Notes under the pieces: model-generated
Seen by the model: only the letters and a program-made list of their open reading frames with translations
Databases searched by the model: none
What the model was told of the DNA's origin: nothing
Shown: positions 1 through 11,879 of the stretch, piece after piece
How positions within the stretch are numbered: the first letter of the stretch is position 1
Layout: each line of letters opens with the position of its first letter
Made by a program: the position numbers and the translations under genes
NCBI GenBank assembly: GCA_918807975.1
Contig: OU964930.1
Coordinates: 16,734,372-16,798,371 of the forward strand
Direction of reading: 5' to 3'
Length of the DNA stretch: 64,000 nucleotides
Source: Aplidium turbinatum
Taxonomy: Eukaryota; Chordata; Ascidiacea; Aplousobranchia; Polyclinidae

Positions 1-155
1 TACCAAATAAAGTTCAAAACAAGCATTAACTCTCTGGATGAGTGCTAGAAGGGTCACAATTGGACGGTAGCCTCTTATAACATGTTCTGATTGGTTGGCG
101 GTTGCATTGTAGTCATTCGCAGTGGCAGAATTTCGACTTGTTAAAGTGGCTACCT
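1..155. repeat. 3' part of a dispersed MITE/SINE-like repeat (copy of 4842-4994)
   Basis: About 150 bases match 4842-4994 almost base for base, ending in the same GTGGCTACC terminus. The window begins inside this copy, so its left arm and tRNA-like middle are not visible. From about 160 to 724 I see no gene; a minus-strand open frame at 262-516 resembles nothing I know. Confidence 0.75.
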
Positions 156-724
156 ATCACGAATATGGTAAGAGCTAGAGACTTGGAACTTGTGCCAAAA
201 TGATCGGAAGGGACGATTTCGTATTTGTTGTCAATACAAATAGGAACTATCAGAAAAGGAGTTATTTTGAAAAAACATGTTTTTGCTCATTTTTGGACAA
301 AAAAATGAGAAACACTGTATACTGTAGAGAAACAGAGAAACACTGTATGCAATGACCGAAAAGAAACACTCTTCTAAAACGTCTATTTAAGAATTGTATT
401 TCTGTAAAAAATAGCCCACTGGCCGTCGAAATTGGGGTGCAACGCGATACACCACTAAACTTGTCACTACAAAACAAATTACTTGGATAAAGACGGAATT
501 TTCGTCCAGCTGGCAAGCACTAAACAAAACAGTTAAATATGCGACCAACTCTCAAGTAACAATTTTAAGAATGACAAGAATACCTTGCAATATCTCAAAC
601 GCACGTAGGCAGCTACTGTTACGTAATAATGATAACCAATGATAAGTTATTCAAGCACCTGATCAAGTTTGGCTGACACCTGTTCAAGTAATTAAAGATT
701 TAACGATGATGTAATGTTTGCTGC

Positions 725-1518
725 GGCATCCAGGCCGGATAGCGACTGTCAAAACAGCGACTGTCATAATGGCCACTTCATAATAGCGACGTAATGAAGT
801 GAGCGACTGTCAAAACAGCGACTGTCATAATGGCGACTGCATTAAAACAGCGACTGTTATGATAGCGACTTAACACTTTAAACCGAACCAAACCGAACCC
901 AGCTACTACAAGGCAGAGACCTGACTCAGCGAATGAAAAGATACGTGACAATGAACACACGAATCACTGTTGTACAGCAAAATCGAGGCCAGTATGATCT
1001 GCGGCAGTTCCTTCGAGCCCTTGCTCACAATTTAGAAATAAACGTGGCTTGATTTTTATTGCAAGACTTTTGGTTGTTTTAAAGTCCCTTTTGGTTTCAA
1101 TCTTTTTCTAGACCCTGAATTTTATTGCAAGGCTTGACGACTTTCTGTTGTTTGGCTTGACTAGCCTATTTCTTTTTAAATCATGTGACTTCTATGGATA
1201 GTCCAAATAAAATGTTGTTTTAAAGTCCCTTTTGGTTTCAATCTTTCACTACGCAGTGTTTGCCTATTTGTGCGTGCATACGTGTGTAGAGAGGTGTGGG
1301 GGATGGAAGGTATGTGTGGAGGGGGTGAAAGAGTGCGTGTGCGCGTAAGCCTTGGATTTAATAAAAGAAGTGAGGTCGCTGTTGTGGCAGTCGCTGTTTT
1401 TGATGAATCGCTGTCGTGTAGTCGCTCTATTGACAGTCGCTGTTTTGAATGAATCGCTGTCGTGTAGTCGCTCTATTGACAGTCGCTGTTCTGACAGTCG
1501 CTATTTGGAACCCGAGCC
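725..1518. mobile_element. Foldback/MULE-like element with tandem-repeat ends (GCGACTGTCA motif)
   Basis: Both ends carry several copies of a GCGACTGTCA(TAATG) motif, at about 738-875 and, inverted, at about 1375-1505. The outermost bases are GGC...GCC. A perfect 9-bp duplication GTTTGCTGC lies at 716-724 and 1519-1527. Inverted ends built of tandem motifs plus a 9-bp duplication are known from Foldback elements and some Mutator-like elements; assignment between them is inference. No transposase frame is present, so it is non-autonomous. Confidence 0.8.
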
Positions 1519-1872
1519 GTTTGCTGCAGCTGCAATGTTTTACAGGTCTTGCAAGCGATAATGCAATTTGCTCATTTTTTAGAAATATTCCACTACCGAA
1601 TACGCTAAGATTCAGTAGACCTGAACGGTTTTATATGACGTTTGATTTGGTGCACAATTGTCTGGAAAAAGTAGCCTATTATCTAGCCAAGCTTGATAGA
1701 AAATGGAAATAACAATCGGAGGAAATGTAATTAAAGCCGTAATAACATCGCAAAAAGACGTGGGTTTCAGAAGTTCACATTGGAGCAGCAAAACTAAATA
1801 TAGCTGGATGTCAGCATGAATCAAATTTGGTTAAATTTTGCATTAAATATGCTTTTGTTGGAATATTATTAT

Positions 1873-1927
1873 GGGGGGTCGCGAGGCTACGTTGATTGCT
1901 CTTAGGGAGTCGCAGTGAAAACCCCTG
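1873..1927. repeat. Relic of a hAT-type terminus
   Basis: A short stretch ending in AAAACCCCTG, with an upstream run of G and the CTCTTAGGGAGTCGCAG block, looks like the end of an old Charlie-type hAT. I found no matching second end. The rest of 1528-1962 holds nothing I recognise. Confidence 0.35.
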
Positions 1928-1962
1928 GTTTAAGAGGTGCATTAAAAGATCTAATTCTACGG

Positions 1963-4139
1963 CAAGGGTGTCCAAAGTCCGGCCCGCGATACGTTTTTGC
2001 ATGGCCCTCGCCTACTTATACCCTTGCAAGTGAATTCAACTTCTTTCAGGGTTTTCCCGCAATTGAAAAGGACTTATTGCTCTTCACTTTTTCCTATGAA
2101 TCCTGATGAGGCTCCGGCTCGGCTGACTTGCAGCTAATTGAGCTTTACTGAGACGCCCAGGTCGACAGCAACATCTAACTCCTTTACAAGATGGGAGATG
2201 AACGAGTAATTGTAGAACTCTAGTACCACATTCTCCATCCATAAAAATGCGATCCAACATTCACATGGTGCCCCAGCCATCGTGAGATGGCAGACTTGAA
2301 AGCGAAAGAGGTAACATCATGGCACTTTATATGCTCTGCAAAAGCAGCCATAAAACGAACAGAAAAGGTGTTTTAATACAACAAAAACGTTTGCGAGAGA
2401 TCTATGGCAAAAGAGAAGAAAAAAATCGATCGCGTTGAGGAACGACAACTGACTCGTAAGAAAGTCAAGACAGGCAGGCTTCGCGGCGGCCATCACCTGG
2501 ATCTCAGATACTGGCAGCACAAAACTGAATGATCTGAAGACATTATATATCGCAAACTCGCAACTGCAGAAGAGACTCTCCTGTTGGAGTGCCCCAGTGA
2601 CGATCGGTGAGGGAAAGCAGTGCTTACCTTAGCAAAAACTATGCAAAATATAATGACTGAATTCTAGGTTTAACTTCTTATTACTTTTATCACGTCTATT
2701 TTAACTTGAAAATTACTGTATTCGTGACTAGAATTACTCGTAACGCTTGTGAGTAGTCTAAGTCCTCACCAAACCGCATGTCTTGCCTATAAATGCCAAT
2801 TGACGCAAACGCTTCTGTCAGAAACAATCACTGAGGCTCCAGGTAAGCAACTATCAAACTTGCTTTCCCAGATTCAAAAATGTCAAAAAACACCTTCGTT
2901 TCATCCAATCCTCACTCGTTTTGCAAAACGTCACCAGCTGCTTAGCCAATCAGATGTGTTATGGTTATTGGTTATGGTAGGTTAGTTGTGCTTTCCCAGT
3001 GACGTCAATGCGTACATTCGCTAGAGCGACAAGACTAACTCTTCAGAATGGTCTCTCGTCACGGTACACGCACAGCATCATAATGCCGAAATAATTGTTG
3101 CTGTTTTTTAATGTCTCCTCGCCATGTACTTTAGCCTACTGTACTAGCTTTCATAGCCATGCCTTTGCCCTTTTTACAGCGTTGATATAACGTTACTTCG
3201 CCAATGAACGTTCAGGTGCAGATGCAATATTTAGTTTGTTAAGCTTCTATACGCAGGAGGCAAACTTATCCAGCTTTTTGTACAAATTGCTTGCGGTTGT
3301 AATGTTTAGGCCTAAGTGTTAGTTTTTGTAGTGTAGGCTTAACTGAATATCTGAGAATGAACATTCATGACGAATTAAACATTTAGACAACTATTATTCT
3401 ATGTCTAACACAGGATTTTGGTCCTGCAACGTTAAAATTAAGATTGTTCATGACTTCTAAACATTAAATGGATGTATGATCACGACATAGGCGAAGCACA
3501 ATTTGACAGATTTTTATTTTTGATTTGTTTTGGAAATGCTCTCAGAGCGCACCAAATTGGAAGTGTTTTTCAAAAATTTCTGGGGGACGCCCCCCAGACC
3601 CCCCGCTGGAAGTGTTGCCTTCGACAACACGCCTTCGGGCTTCGCCCTTCGTGCCTACTACCTTGCTGCAGCATATTTTCAAGTTGCTTTCCCAACGGTT
3701 TAAGCCACCGAACGTCATTGGAGTGCCCCCATTTGTCTATCCGGCGACACGCGGCCAGTTGATTGTCTCGGAGACGATCGCAAACGAACCACGATTGGCG
3801 CTCAAGGTCTGGGAGAAATGAAAAATGGCAGTGATGATTGCGACGACAACCGAACAATAAACCAACCGCCAGGACATTGCTTAACAGTTGCATCTTTTAT
3901 TTGTGCTTTTTTACCAGCAGCTGAATAACAAAAATTCCAGAAAAGCAAACGTTTTGCAAAGAAAGCTATGAGCTTGTTCGTCTCAAAATATTTGAGGGGG
4001 GCGTTCTAGGTTATAAATAAGAACCGCTTGAGATCAAACTGAGCGACTCTAGAAAATGTGATATTCTATGCATGTCTACTAACCTCCAACTAAATTTGAC
4101 CAAATTTGGCCCACCTGGGAAAAAGTTTGGACATCCCTG
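1963..4139. mobile_element. Old hAT element (Charlie/GTF2IRD2-like), decayed
   Basis: The left end reads CAAGGGTGTCCAAAGTC and the right end, inverted, CAGGGATGTCCAAAC, both fitting the hAT YARNG rule. The flanking octamers TTCTACGG (1955-1962) and TTCTAGGG (4140-4147) match at 7 of 8 positions. Around 2030-2200 the + strand preserves scraps like the hAT ELQ(M)ELI block, broken by many stops. The GC-rich patch at 3580-3660 may be a further small insertion. No gene is intact here. Confidence 0.7.
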
Positions 4140-4309
4140 TTCTAGGGTATGTGCATCGATAAATATAGTTAGGCAGGGCCACTAAACCTGATACCGTACT
4201 TCAAACAAGTACATGAATTGGTTAAAATCAGTCGTCTCCTCGTTCCTGAAGCAACTGGAGAGCCAATTGTTGAAGCAATAACATGACTAAACCCAGGGTT
4301 GGAAGTCGT

Positions 4310-5198
4310 CAGAGATGTAGGCTACGTATACGACGCAAATTCTACGCCGCATACTTGCGGCGTAGACTTTTTGTTTACGCTAACGCTTGCGGCCACATTT
4401 TTTTGGATAGTTTGCGCTTGAGGCTACGCCGTAAAGTTTTCGCGGTTTTTTAGCGCATAGCGTCAACGAATACTTTTTAATGTATTTTTTTCGCTACAAC
4501 ACGCCAATACCTTCCAGCGGTGCAGTTGAAAGAATGTTTGCAATGGGCAAAGACATATTGGAACCAAAACACAGAAAAATGTCAGATGAACATTTTCGGT
4601 AGCCACTGTAACAAGTCGAAATTCTGCCACTAAACTTACTAGAATGAAACCGCCAACCAATCATAAGCTACGGTTTAAGTGACGTAAAAAATGGTGAAAA
4701 GAAGATGATAGAAAGAAAATTAAGTGATGGATTTTTTGTCAGCTGGTTGGCTTAGGGGTTAAGGTTAGGGCGAGAAACTAGTCATTTCATTGATGCGGGT
4801 TCGATTCCCACCACTGCTATTGCTCTTTTTCTTTTGTAATTACCAAACAAAGTTCAAAAGAAGCATTAACTCTCTGGATGAGTGCTAGAAGGGTCACAAT
4901 TGGACGGTAGCTTCTTATAACATATTCTGATTGGTTGGCGGTTGCATTGTAGTCATTCGCAGTGGCAAAATTTCGACTTGTTAAAGTGGCTACCAACACT
5001 TTCAGATGCTTGTGTTTCTTCGTGGAAATTCAAAATAAAACTTGTTTGTTTCAAGTGGTTAATACCGTGTGAATGTTTGGCACCTAGCAAACAAAATTAG
5101 TTTACGCCAGTAGTGTATGCGCTGACGCCGCCAACTTTTTTTACAAGTCACGTTGACGCATACGGCGTCAATATTTTTTGTATGCGCGCACATCACTG
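4310..5198. mobile_element. Middle hAT-type MITE of the nest
   Basis: The ends are CAGAGATGTAGGC and, inverted, CAGTGATGTGCGC. A perfect 8-bp duplication GAAGTCGT lies at 4302-4309 and 5199-5206. Its arms repeat a TACGCC/GGCGTA-rich motif. It has no coding region, and it holds the element at 4599-4994. Confidence 0.82.
4599..4994. mobile_element. Innermost element with inverted arms around a tRNA-like SINE core
   Basis: Arms of about 75 bases are inverted copies, beginning GGTAGCCACT and ending AGTGGCTACC. Flanks AACATTTTC and AACACTTTC match at 8 of 9 positions. Between the arms lies a tRNA-like stretch with a clear pol III B box (GGGTTCGATTCCC, about 4798-4810) and a weaker A box near 4749. 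It is either a SINE trapped in a MITE or a composite that moves as a unit. The right part is shared with bases 1-155. Confidence 0.65.
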
Positions 5199-6209
5199 GA
5201 AGTCGTTAGTCAAAAAGCAATAACTAGTTCACCATTTGATATAGTGCCCAACAAAAGCAATGACTTTCCGCTATCGATACTTAAAAAAATCAATGAATAG
5301 CAATTACTAAAAATTGACTGGCCAAAAAACAAGCAACTCGCAAACGCAAAAAAATACGCAAACTCGAATAAACAAGCCCAAACTTGCGGGAAAACCGCAA
5401 GGTTGGCAACACTGTTAACAACTCTCACTGGCATGGTTTTTCTGAACTGTGCTGCCGCAAAATTTTCCTCAATTCTTTAAAGTTCGAAAACCGGAAGGGG
5501 ACTAGGTCGGATAGTAATCCGAAAACTAAATCTCGTAAATTCGTTTTGACGACGAAGTACGTGAACAACAAATAATGATTCAGCAGTTCTCCTAAATATC
5601 GATAAGTGAAAAACGAATAGGCCTAATGATTTTGGTGCTTGCATAAAAAAGCAGTGAATAACGCGTATTCGATATTTATTTTCAAAAGGAATGGGTATAA
5701 GCTAGGGATTGTAGATCATAGGGATGTAAAACTTCATCCGCTTTTGGCTTAGCCTATCCGCAACACTAGAAGGGTTACGTTTTTTTGTAATTCACAAAAT
5801 ATTTTACTTTTTATGGGTTATATAAGAAGAATGAAGTTGGTTTTAAAGTAATTTAAGGTTTTTAGTTGAAAGCAAGCCTGCAGTAAAGCGTAAAAAAAAT
5901 GTCAAATTGACCCTTTTAATGGTGAAGGAACAACGGAGTTGCGCGTCCCGTCCCTAGTATAAGCATTCGATATTCAGAAAACAACGAATAGCGCTATCGA
6001 ATAGTGACAACTAGTCGTTACTTCCAACCCTGACTAAAACCTAACAATCATCACAAAAACAAACTGTTACACACACACACATACTAATACAGTAGTTGAG
6101 AAGGAGCGATCTTTCTGACGTCAGCACTACCTGACTATTCCCTATAGAACAGCGCATTGTGTTTCGCTAAACATACCGGTGTAGCCTCTACACTAGCCAT
6201 CAAGGCTTT

Positions 6210-6355
6210 TCTCAAAAACATATGTTTCTCGGCTGTCGAGTGTAGCATGAATTCAGCGATAGACCCGTGTTTTCCCTGAGCCCAGCCTCAATTCAGCGAC
6301 AGACACTATCGTTCAGTTCAGGCAACACTCGACTGCCAAGAAACATATGAATTAC
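6210..6355. repeat. Inverted repeat (about 140 bases)
   Basis: An arm with AACATATGTTTCTCGGC near 6220 pairs with the inverted copy near 6340, and AATTCAGCGA recurs near 6250 and 6291. It is probably a small MITE with no clear target duplication. Nothing else is recognisable between 6041 and 6670. Confidence 0.4.
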
Positions 6356-6670
6356 ATATAAAAGTTAAGAAACCGATTATTTACAGATTTCATACAGAAA
6401 TCAAATGTTCGCTGAAACGATAGTCATTTTGCAAGCATCACGACGTTGTGATAATAAATACTTTTGGTGTAATTTCTGTTATTTTAATTGTGGTTGGTTC
6501 AATGAACGGAATAAATTTAATTGACGCCATATTGTCCAAGATCCATCAAAATCTTGATCCGCCTTCAGTTTAGTAGTGATTTTTACTACTGCTAGATAGC
6601 GCTACAACTTCTTAGCAAGTCTGACAAACTTCAGGGCATCATCACTGACAACACATAACAATACGAAGTC

Positions 6671-6885
6671 GGCGGCGTGGCCGAGTGGTTAGCGCGTTGG
6701 GCTCGCAGTCGAGAGCCTGCATGTTCGACTCCAGCCACCCGCACTTGCTGTTGTTTCTCTGGGCAAGAAACTTAACGATAATTGCCTCTACCTAGTGATC
6801 GAATTCGAGTAATGGGTAGTACCAAATTTAAGTCATAAGTAGAGTAGACAACCGGAAACAAACATTGCCGTCGGCTGCAGCGTGG
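6671..6885 (+). mobile_element. tRNA-derived SINE
   Basis: The head resembles a type II tRNA with A box TGGCCGAGTGG (about 6678) and B box GTTCGACTCC (about 6723). A non-tRNA body follows that contains GGCAAGAAACTT and GAGTAATGGGTAG. The same body motif, degraded, appears at 16490-16540 and 21190-21240. The body and family sharing argue against a working tRNA gene. Confidence 0.7.
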
Positions 6886-7035
6886 GTCAGGTGCAGTAGC
6901 GTATTTAGGGGGGAGGATAAGGGGCGATGGCCTCCTCCTAATGATCAGGTAAAAAAATACAAATTTAAAGAAAAGGTTGTATCGCAATAATTGCTTGGAT
7001 GATTCATCCTAGCGCGGGGGGCGGGGGTATACTTT

Positions 7036-7585
7036 TTGCAATGTAATTTGTCAACAGTTTTTCTTCCTTTTCTTGACAATTGCATGGCACAAATTCACGA
7101 GAGATGCAATGAGCACTGCTCTCTAGCTTTTAAAGTCAGCACATTTCTGCCTTCATTGATTAATGAAGATGAGGACTGCACAATCGACGAGATTTTCGAC
7201 TTCTACCATGAAATGCTGGATGTTGAATCAAGCAATTGCTTTGCAGTTACTATTGAATTGCGAAGATGGAGAGCGAATTGGCTTGCAGTTTCTGTGGATA
7301 AACGACCTGCGACTCTGGTGGATGCGTGTCAAGCGGCTGAATAACTCGGCACTTATCCGATTATCCATAAATTACTTCGAATCTTTGCTACTCTTCCAGT
7401 TACAACTGCCTCCAATGAGCGATGTTTCAGTTCACTAAAGTACCTAAAAAATTATTACCGCACGACCATGACCGAGCCACGTTGGGATGGTCTAGCTCAG
7501 ATGTATTTAAACAAGGATATTGTACTCGAGCATGATGCAGTCATTGATATATTTGCCAAGCGCAGCCATCGCATTAAACTGTAAA
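7036..7585 (+). pseudogene. hAT transposase, C-terminal relic
   Basis: The reading shifts frame near 7330-7340. The second part contains TLPVTTASNERCFSSLKYLK followed by YYRTTMTEPRWDGLAQMYLNK, the hAT dimerisation block (compare xxPVSTAxxERSFSxLRxIK). The N-terminal zinc finger and most of the catalytic core are absent, so this is an internally deleted copy. It is the resident coding remnant of the element at 6894-11371. Confidence 0.8.
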
Positions 7586-7727
7586 TTGTCATTGCGCATC
7601 GCCGAGAATGTTTTAAAGGTATTCAAGGTCGGAAGGACTAACTTATTGTTTATGTTCTGAAATGTTTGATATCTTTTGTTGGTTCATTGATTGGAACAGT
7701 AACTTACTTCTGCGGATTCGCTCTTGA

Positions 7728-10700
7728 TAGTCCAGTCGCTGAACTGAAAAAAATGGTCAAACCCGGAAAAAAATAATACCAAGCTGAAACTTTGTCAGGA
7801 GGTTCGATTGGTGATGTGGAGCCACCAAAAAAAAAAGCCCCATGATTCCCCCTTGGGAATAGCGAGTTTTGGCCATTTTTCCATAATGGCCGCAGCCCCC
7901 ATAAGCCAAAAATTCAAAATCGTCTAAAATTGATGTTTTATACCTCATTCGAAAGATAATTTCATACTGAATCACTTTTACAAAAGAACTATGGTCAAAA
8001 AATACACACATTTGAAGGTATTAGCCATTAAATGCGGACTATAAGGCAGAATCCACCATTAGGCAGCCTGATGCTTTCCGCACTAGATATAAAGTCAAGT
8101 GAACAGCACATAGATATGGGTGACTCCAGACGCAAGCGCGACTATGATGATTATGTAATGTTTAGAGATTGGCTTGAACAACGCAATCCATTTACTTTTG
8201 CTGATGAGCATCTACATTCCTTGAAATTCGGCTGGGTTTCTATATCTGGAGAAGATTTGGTTAATTGTGAAAGATCAGAGGAGATAGGAGCAATCATTCA
8301 AAAAACATTGGATGGTCAAAATTTAGCAACTGCAACTATTCAACACAAAACCTGCATTAAACCACTTGAGGTAGCCTACTTGGAATTTTTGTAAAGATAG
8401 ACAAGGAACACGTAAATGTCATTCCAATCAATCATTTTACAAGACTGGCCGCTATTGCAGAACGTGAAGACGATGTTGAGAAGTAGCCTTCTTTTCATTC
8501 GAAATGATACCATATCCTCCTTCACTGTTGAAGGATGGACTTATGAGGAAAGCTGCTTTGAGAACAGCACTAATGAATGATACAGAAGCTGTTGGTAATT
8601 GGACCAGATTGTATGTTGTTGAAGCCCTACTTCACAGAGTCAGATGGTTGAAAGACTCAACATTCGCTGAATTGGCTCAACTCTATGTATCTTATGTTAG
8701 AAGACACTATGGTTCTGCTCATGTTATCTTTGATGGATATAAATACGCTTCTACTGTACAAAGTCATATGAACATATTTGACAAACTGCTAGTAAAAAGT
8801 GTCCAAATGTTGAAGTGACGTCTATCAATTCTGTACCAGCTACACAAGATTGTTTTCTTTCGAATGAACACAACAAAGCTCTATTTATTGATTTGATTTC
8901 TGAGAGTTTGAAGAAAGATGGACAGCAAGTAACTACGGTAACTGTGATGGTGATGCTGACACTGAAATTGTGGAAACAGCAATCAATCTTTCTGCAAGCA
9001 GACGAAATCCTATTGTTGTTGTAGCAATGTAGCCGACGACACAGACATCATTGTTATGTTACTTTATCATTGGAAGGGAGATTTTGAAGATGTTGTATTT
9101 TTCCAAGAAAGGGCTCAGAAGGGATGGAGCATGAAAACTGTACCACCACCACTGGAGACAATCAGAGAGCATCCTCTGTTTATTCATGCATGGTCCGGCT
9201 GTGATACTGTTTCGGCTCCATTTGGAAAAGGAAAAGTAAGCTTTCTCAAGCTTGTGAAAAAATCTGATGAACTGAAAGATTTATCCATAAAAATAAGCGA
9301 TGTTTGGGAAGACCGAGCTCAAATTGCAATGTTAGCAGAACCAACCTTTGTAGCAATGTATGGTGGAAAGAAATTTGAAACCTTAAAGAAACTCAGGTTA
9401 GTTTTAATAGTATTGGCTCAGTCAGTTATTGTATACTATGTGTATAGGCCTACATATGTATTTCTCACTGAAGATCACTTTATATTACCCTAGTAGCCTA
9501 CAGAAAATGAAAGAACCACATAACAAATCAGCATTTTAGCACGAATCTCAAAGACATTGCATTTGTGAATAAGGGTGCAACATTTTAAGTAATTAACGCA
9601 GAAGAGAGGCAGTTTAAGATAATTTCATTGATTTTTTAAACATCCCTGCAATAAGTTATTATTTCATATACCTTCCATTACTAATTTTACTTTGGACATA
9701 GTGATAGAAAGTATATAGAGATGGCAACCCAGGGTGTGTTGGAACCAGAAAAATGCCACCAACAAGCAGAGCAGCTCATTACCATGCTCTTCGTGCACAT
9801 CATCAAGTAACCATATGGAAATTTTTAAGCAATAGGGAAATAGAGTCAAAGGAAGAGGAGTGGGGCTGGAAATTTCAAGACAAAAATTATTCTCCAATAA
9901 TGACGGACAATAAAGTTGCTCCAGAGTGTCTCCTGCAGGTTATAAGATGCAAATGCCAATCAACGAAGAATCAGTGTGGCACAAAGACATGTTCATGTAA
10001 AAAGCATGGCCTCAGTTGTATAGCAGCATGCAATGGTTGTCATGGTGAAGGATGTGAAAATAAAGAGGTAAACAGTTCTTCAGTTCAATGTTTTCTAATT
10101 TCTTGGACAATCAAGCTTTTAGTCAATTAAGATGAAAATAAGTGTATAACGCCATAATTCATTACAACAGAAGCAAGTCATGTGACCATCATTTTAGTTG
10201 TATGGAGTGACTTCAACTATTTATAGGTTATGTCAGGTGACATGCAGTCAGATCAGATATTTCATAAAGATCAATGTTATTAATTTTAGATGCTCGAAGT
10301 TTACGAATCAAGTGATGAAGATAACGACAATGATGATGGACGGAATATCTTTGATTTATTCTAATGTAAAATATGGAACATTTTTCATACTTTTTTACAT
10401 AATTTCTACAATTTTGCTATTTACCGGTCAACATTTTTTCAGTGTGGTGTATTTTAATGTCAAAAATATGTTAATATTGGTTTGGGAGTAATTCAGGATA
10501 AAATATTCCAAAAATTATAGATTCAGCAATTTCTACACCTACAATTGGTTTAAATTTTCCACTTTTATGGAGACTTTTTGTTTATATATTAAGTTTTCCT
10601 AAATCAGTTTGAGGAGTAACTTCGGATGGGAAATTGTACACTTTTTCGTAAGCTGTGGTTTAACCATGGAGTAATTCATTGCTTGTTACTCCTCACAAAA

Positions 10701-11041
10701 ATCCACCAGGCTAAAGCCTAATGGTGGATTCTGCCTTATAGTCCGCATTTAATGGCTAATAACTTCAAATGTGTGTATTTTTTGACCATAGTTCTTTTGT
10801 GAAAGTGATTCAGTATGAAATTATCTTTCGAATGAGGTATAAAACATCAATTTTAGACGATTTCGAATTTTTGGCTTATGGGGGCTGCGGCCATTATGGA
10901 AAAATGGCCAAATCTCACTATTCCCAAGGGGGAATCATGGGGCTTTTTTTTTGGTGGCTCCACATCACCAATCGAACCTCCTGACAAAGTTTCAGCTTGG
11001 TATTATTTTTTTCCGGGTCAAATCATTCAGCGACTGGACTA
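7728..11041 (+). mobile_element. DNA transposon with about 320-bp inverted ends, encoding a HAxSGCDT-type protein
   Basis: Bases 7728-8065 and 10705-11041 are long inverted repeats, beginning TAGTCCAGTCGCTGAA. A possible 3-bp duplication TGA lies at 7725-7727 and 11042-11044, too short to be sure of. It sits inside the hAT at 6894-11371, so it is the younger of the two. The superfamily is not one I can name from sequence alone. Confidence 0.75.
8032..10130 (+). pseudogene. Broken transposon protein with HAWSGCDT motif and CxC cysteine-rich tail
   Basis: Successive + strand open stretches (8032-8394, 8504-8818, 8815-9024, 9056-9493, 9753-10130) look like parts of one protein. The fourth holds HAWSGCDTVSAPFGKGK, a motif I know from uncharacterised transposon proteins of cnidarians and arthropods. 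The last holds a dense cysteine run with KCQSTKNQCGTKTCSCKKHG, like a tesmin/CxC DNA-binding repeat. At least four breaks separate the pieces unless some are introns. Function is inferred as transposase plus DNA-binding tail. Confidence 0.6.
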
Positions 11042-11879
11042 TGATTTTGGACCCCCCCCCCCCCTTATCTGACGGTTTCAGATAACCTCTTCCCCCCGTT
11101 CTGACCCATCATATGACATTTTGGTACACCCCACGTCTATTTAAAGGGTCAAATAAATGTAATTTTAACCCAAGTAGAAACAATTTGAACCAATTAACAG
11201 CCATTTTCATCAAATTTGAGCTTTTTGTGTAGGCTACTATCGTTGACTACCCCGTGTGTACTACCCCCAGACGAGACCTCCATTGGCCTCCAGCCGCAGA
11301 GTCAGCCGCTACGCGGCTGACTGACAAAATGTCTTGGCCTCCCCCTAACAAATTTTCTAAATACGCCACTGGTCAGGTGTATGTCGGAAGGCGTTCACCG
11401 ATGCATAGCGCTCAAGTCCGCTTTCCCGCAACGCAGGATAAAGATAAACAAACAAACACTAACAGGGTAGCCTATACCACTTGTTTGGCTTTAAATGTTT
11501 ATTACTTGTAAAATTGCAACAACAATGATAGTTACGATCTGTATTTATCCAACCATAACAACTTAATCCAAGCACAACCAAATGAATACATGCACAAGAT
11601 AATATTAAAGATCAAAGATGAATAGAAAAAATAAAAAACGAGTCAACTTGAAATAAATATTGATATTGAAAAGATACCGTGTCGTAAATTCGATATATCG
11701 CCCAACACTAACTTCGATTGCACTGAGCACGCTTGGATAATCTTTAGCACTCAGAAGAAGTTCTTGTAAACTTTCCTGGTTGACTTGAGAAGTCAGAGAA
11801 GATCTCCCAAGAATTACTTTGCTGTCAAGGTTATCCAAAGAATACAAATGCTAATTTAATCTATCTTAGTTGGTTTGTT

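Larger units (their letters stand above)
4294..6032. mobile_element. Outer hAT-type MITE of a three-level nest
   Basis: The ends are CAGGGTTGGAAGT and its complement ACTTCCAACCCTG. The flanks ACTAAACC (4286-4293) and ACTAAAAC (6033-6040) match at 7 of 8 positions, as expected for an old hAT insertion. The interior after 5207 has no transposase. The element is interrupted 16 bases from its left end by the element at 4310-5198. Confidence 0.75.
6894..11371 (+). mobile_element. hAT transposon with hAT-C relic, interrupted by another transposon
   Basis: The ends are CAGTAGCGTATTTAG and CTAAATACGCCACTG. A perfect 8-bp duplication GTCAGGTG lies at 6886-6893 and 11372-11379. The only coding relic is on the + strand at about 7036-7585. 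The element is split by the insertion at 7728-11041. What lies between 11042 and 11371 is non-coding and includes a C-run. Confidence 0.85.

Noticed and set aside
738-875. GCGACTGTC array as a CRISPR or satellite
   Set aside because: It is mirrored at 1375-1505 and bounded by a 9-bp duplication, so it is a transposon end.
3472-3893. Overlapping frames near the GC-rich patch as genes
   Set aside because: Three frames are open only because of local base composition inside an old hAT; none shows a domain.
6671-6745. Functional tRNA gene
   Set aside because: The tRNA-like head is fused to a SINE body that recurs elsewhere, and I could not fold a convincing acceptor stem.
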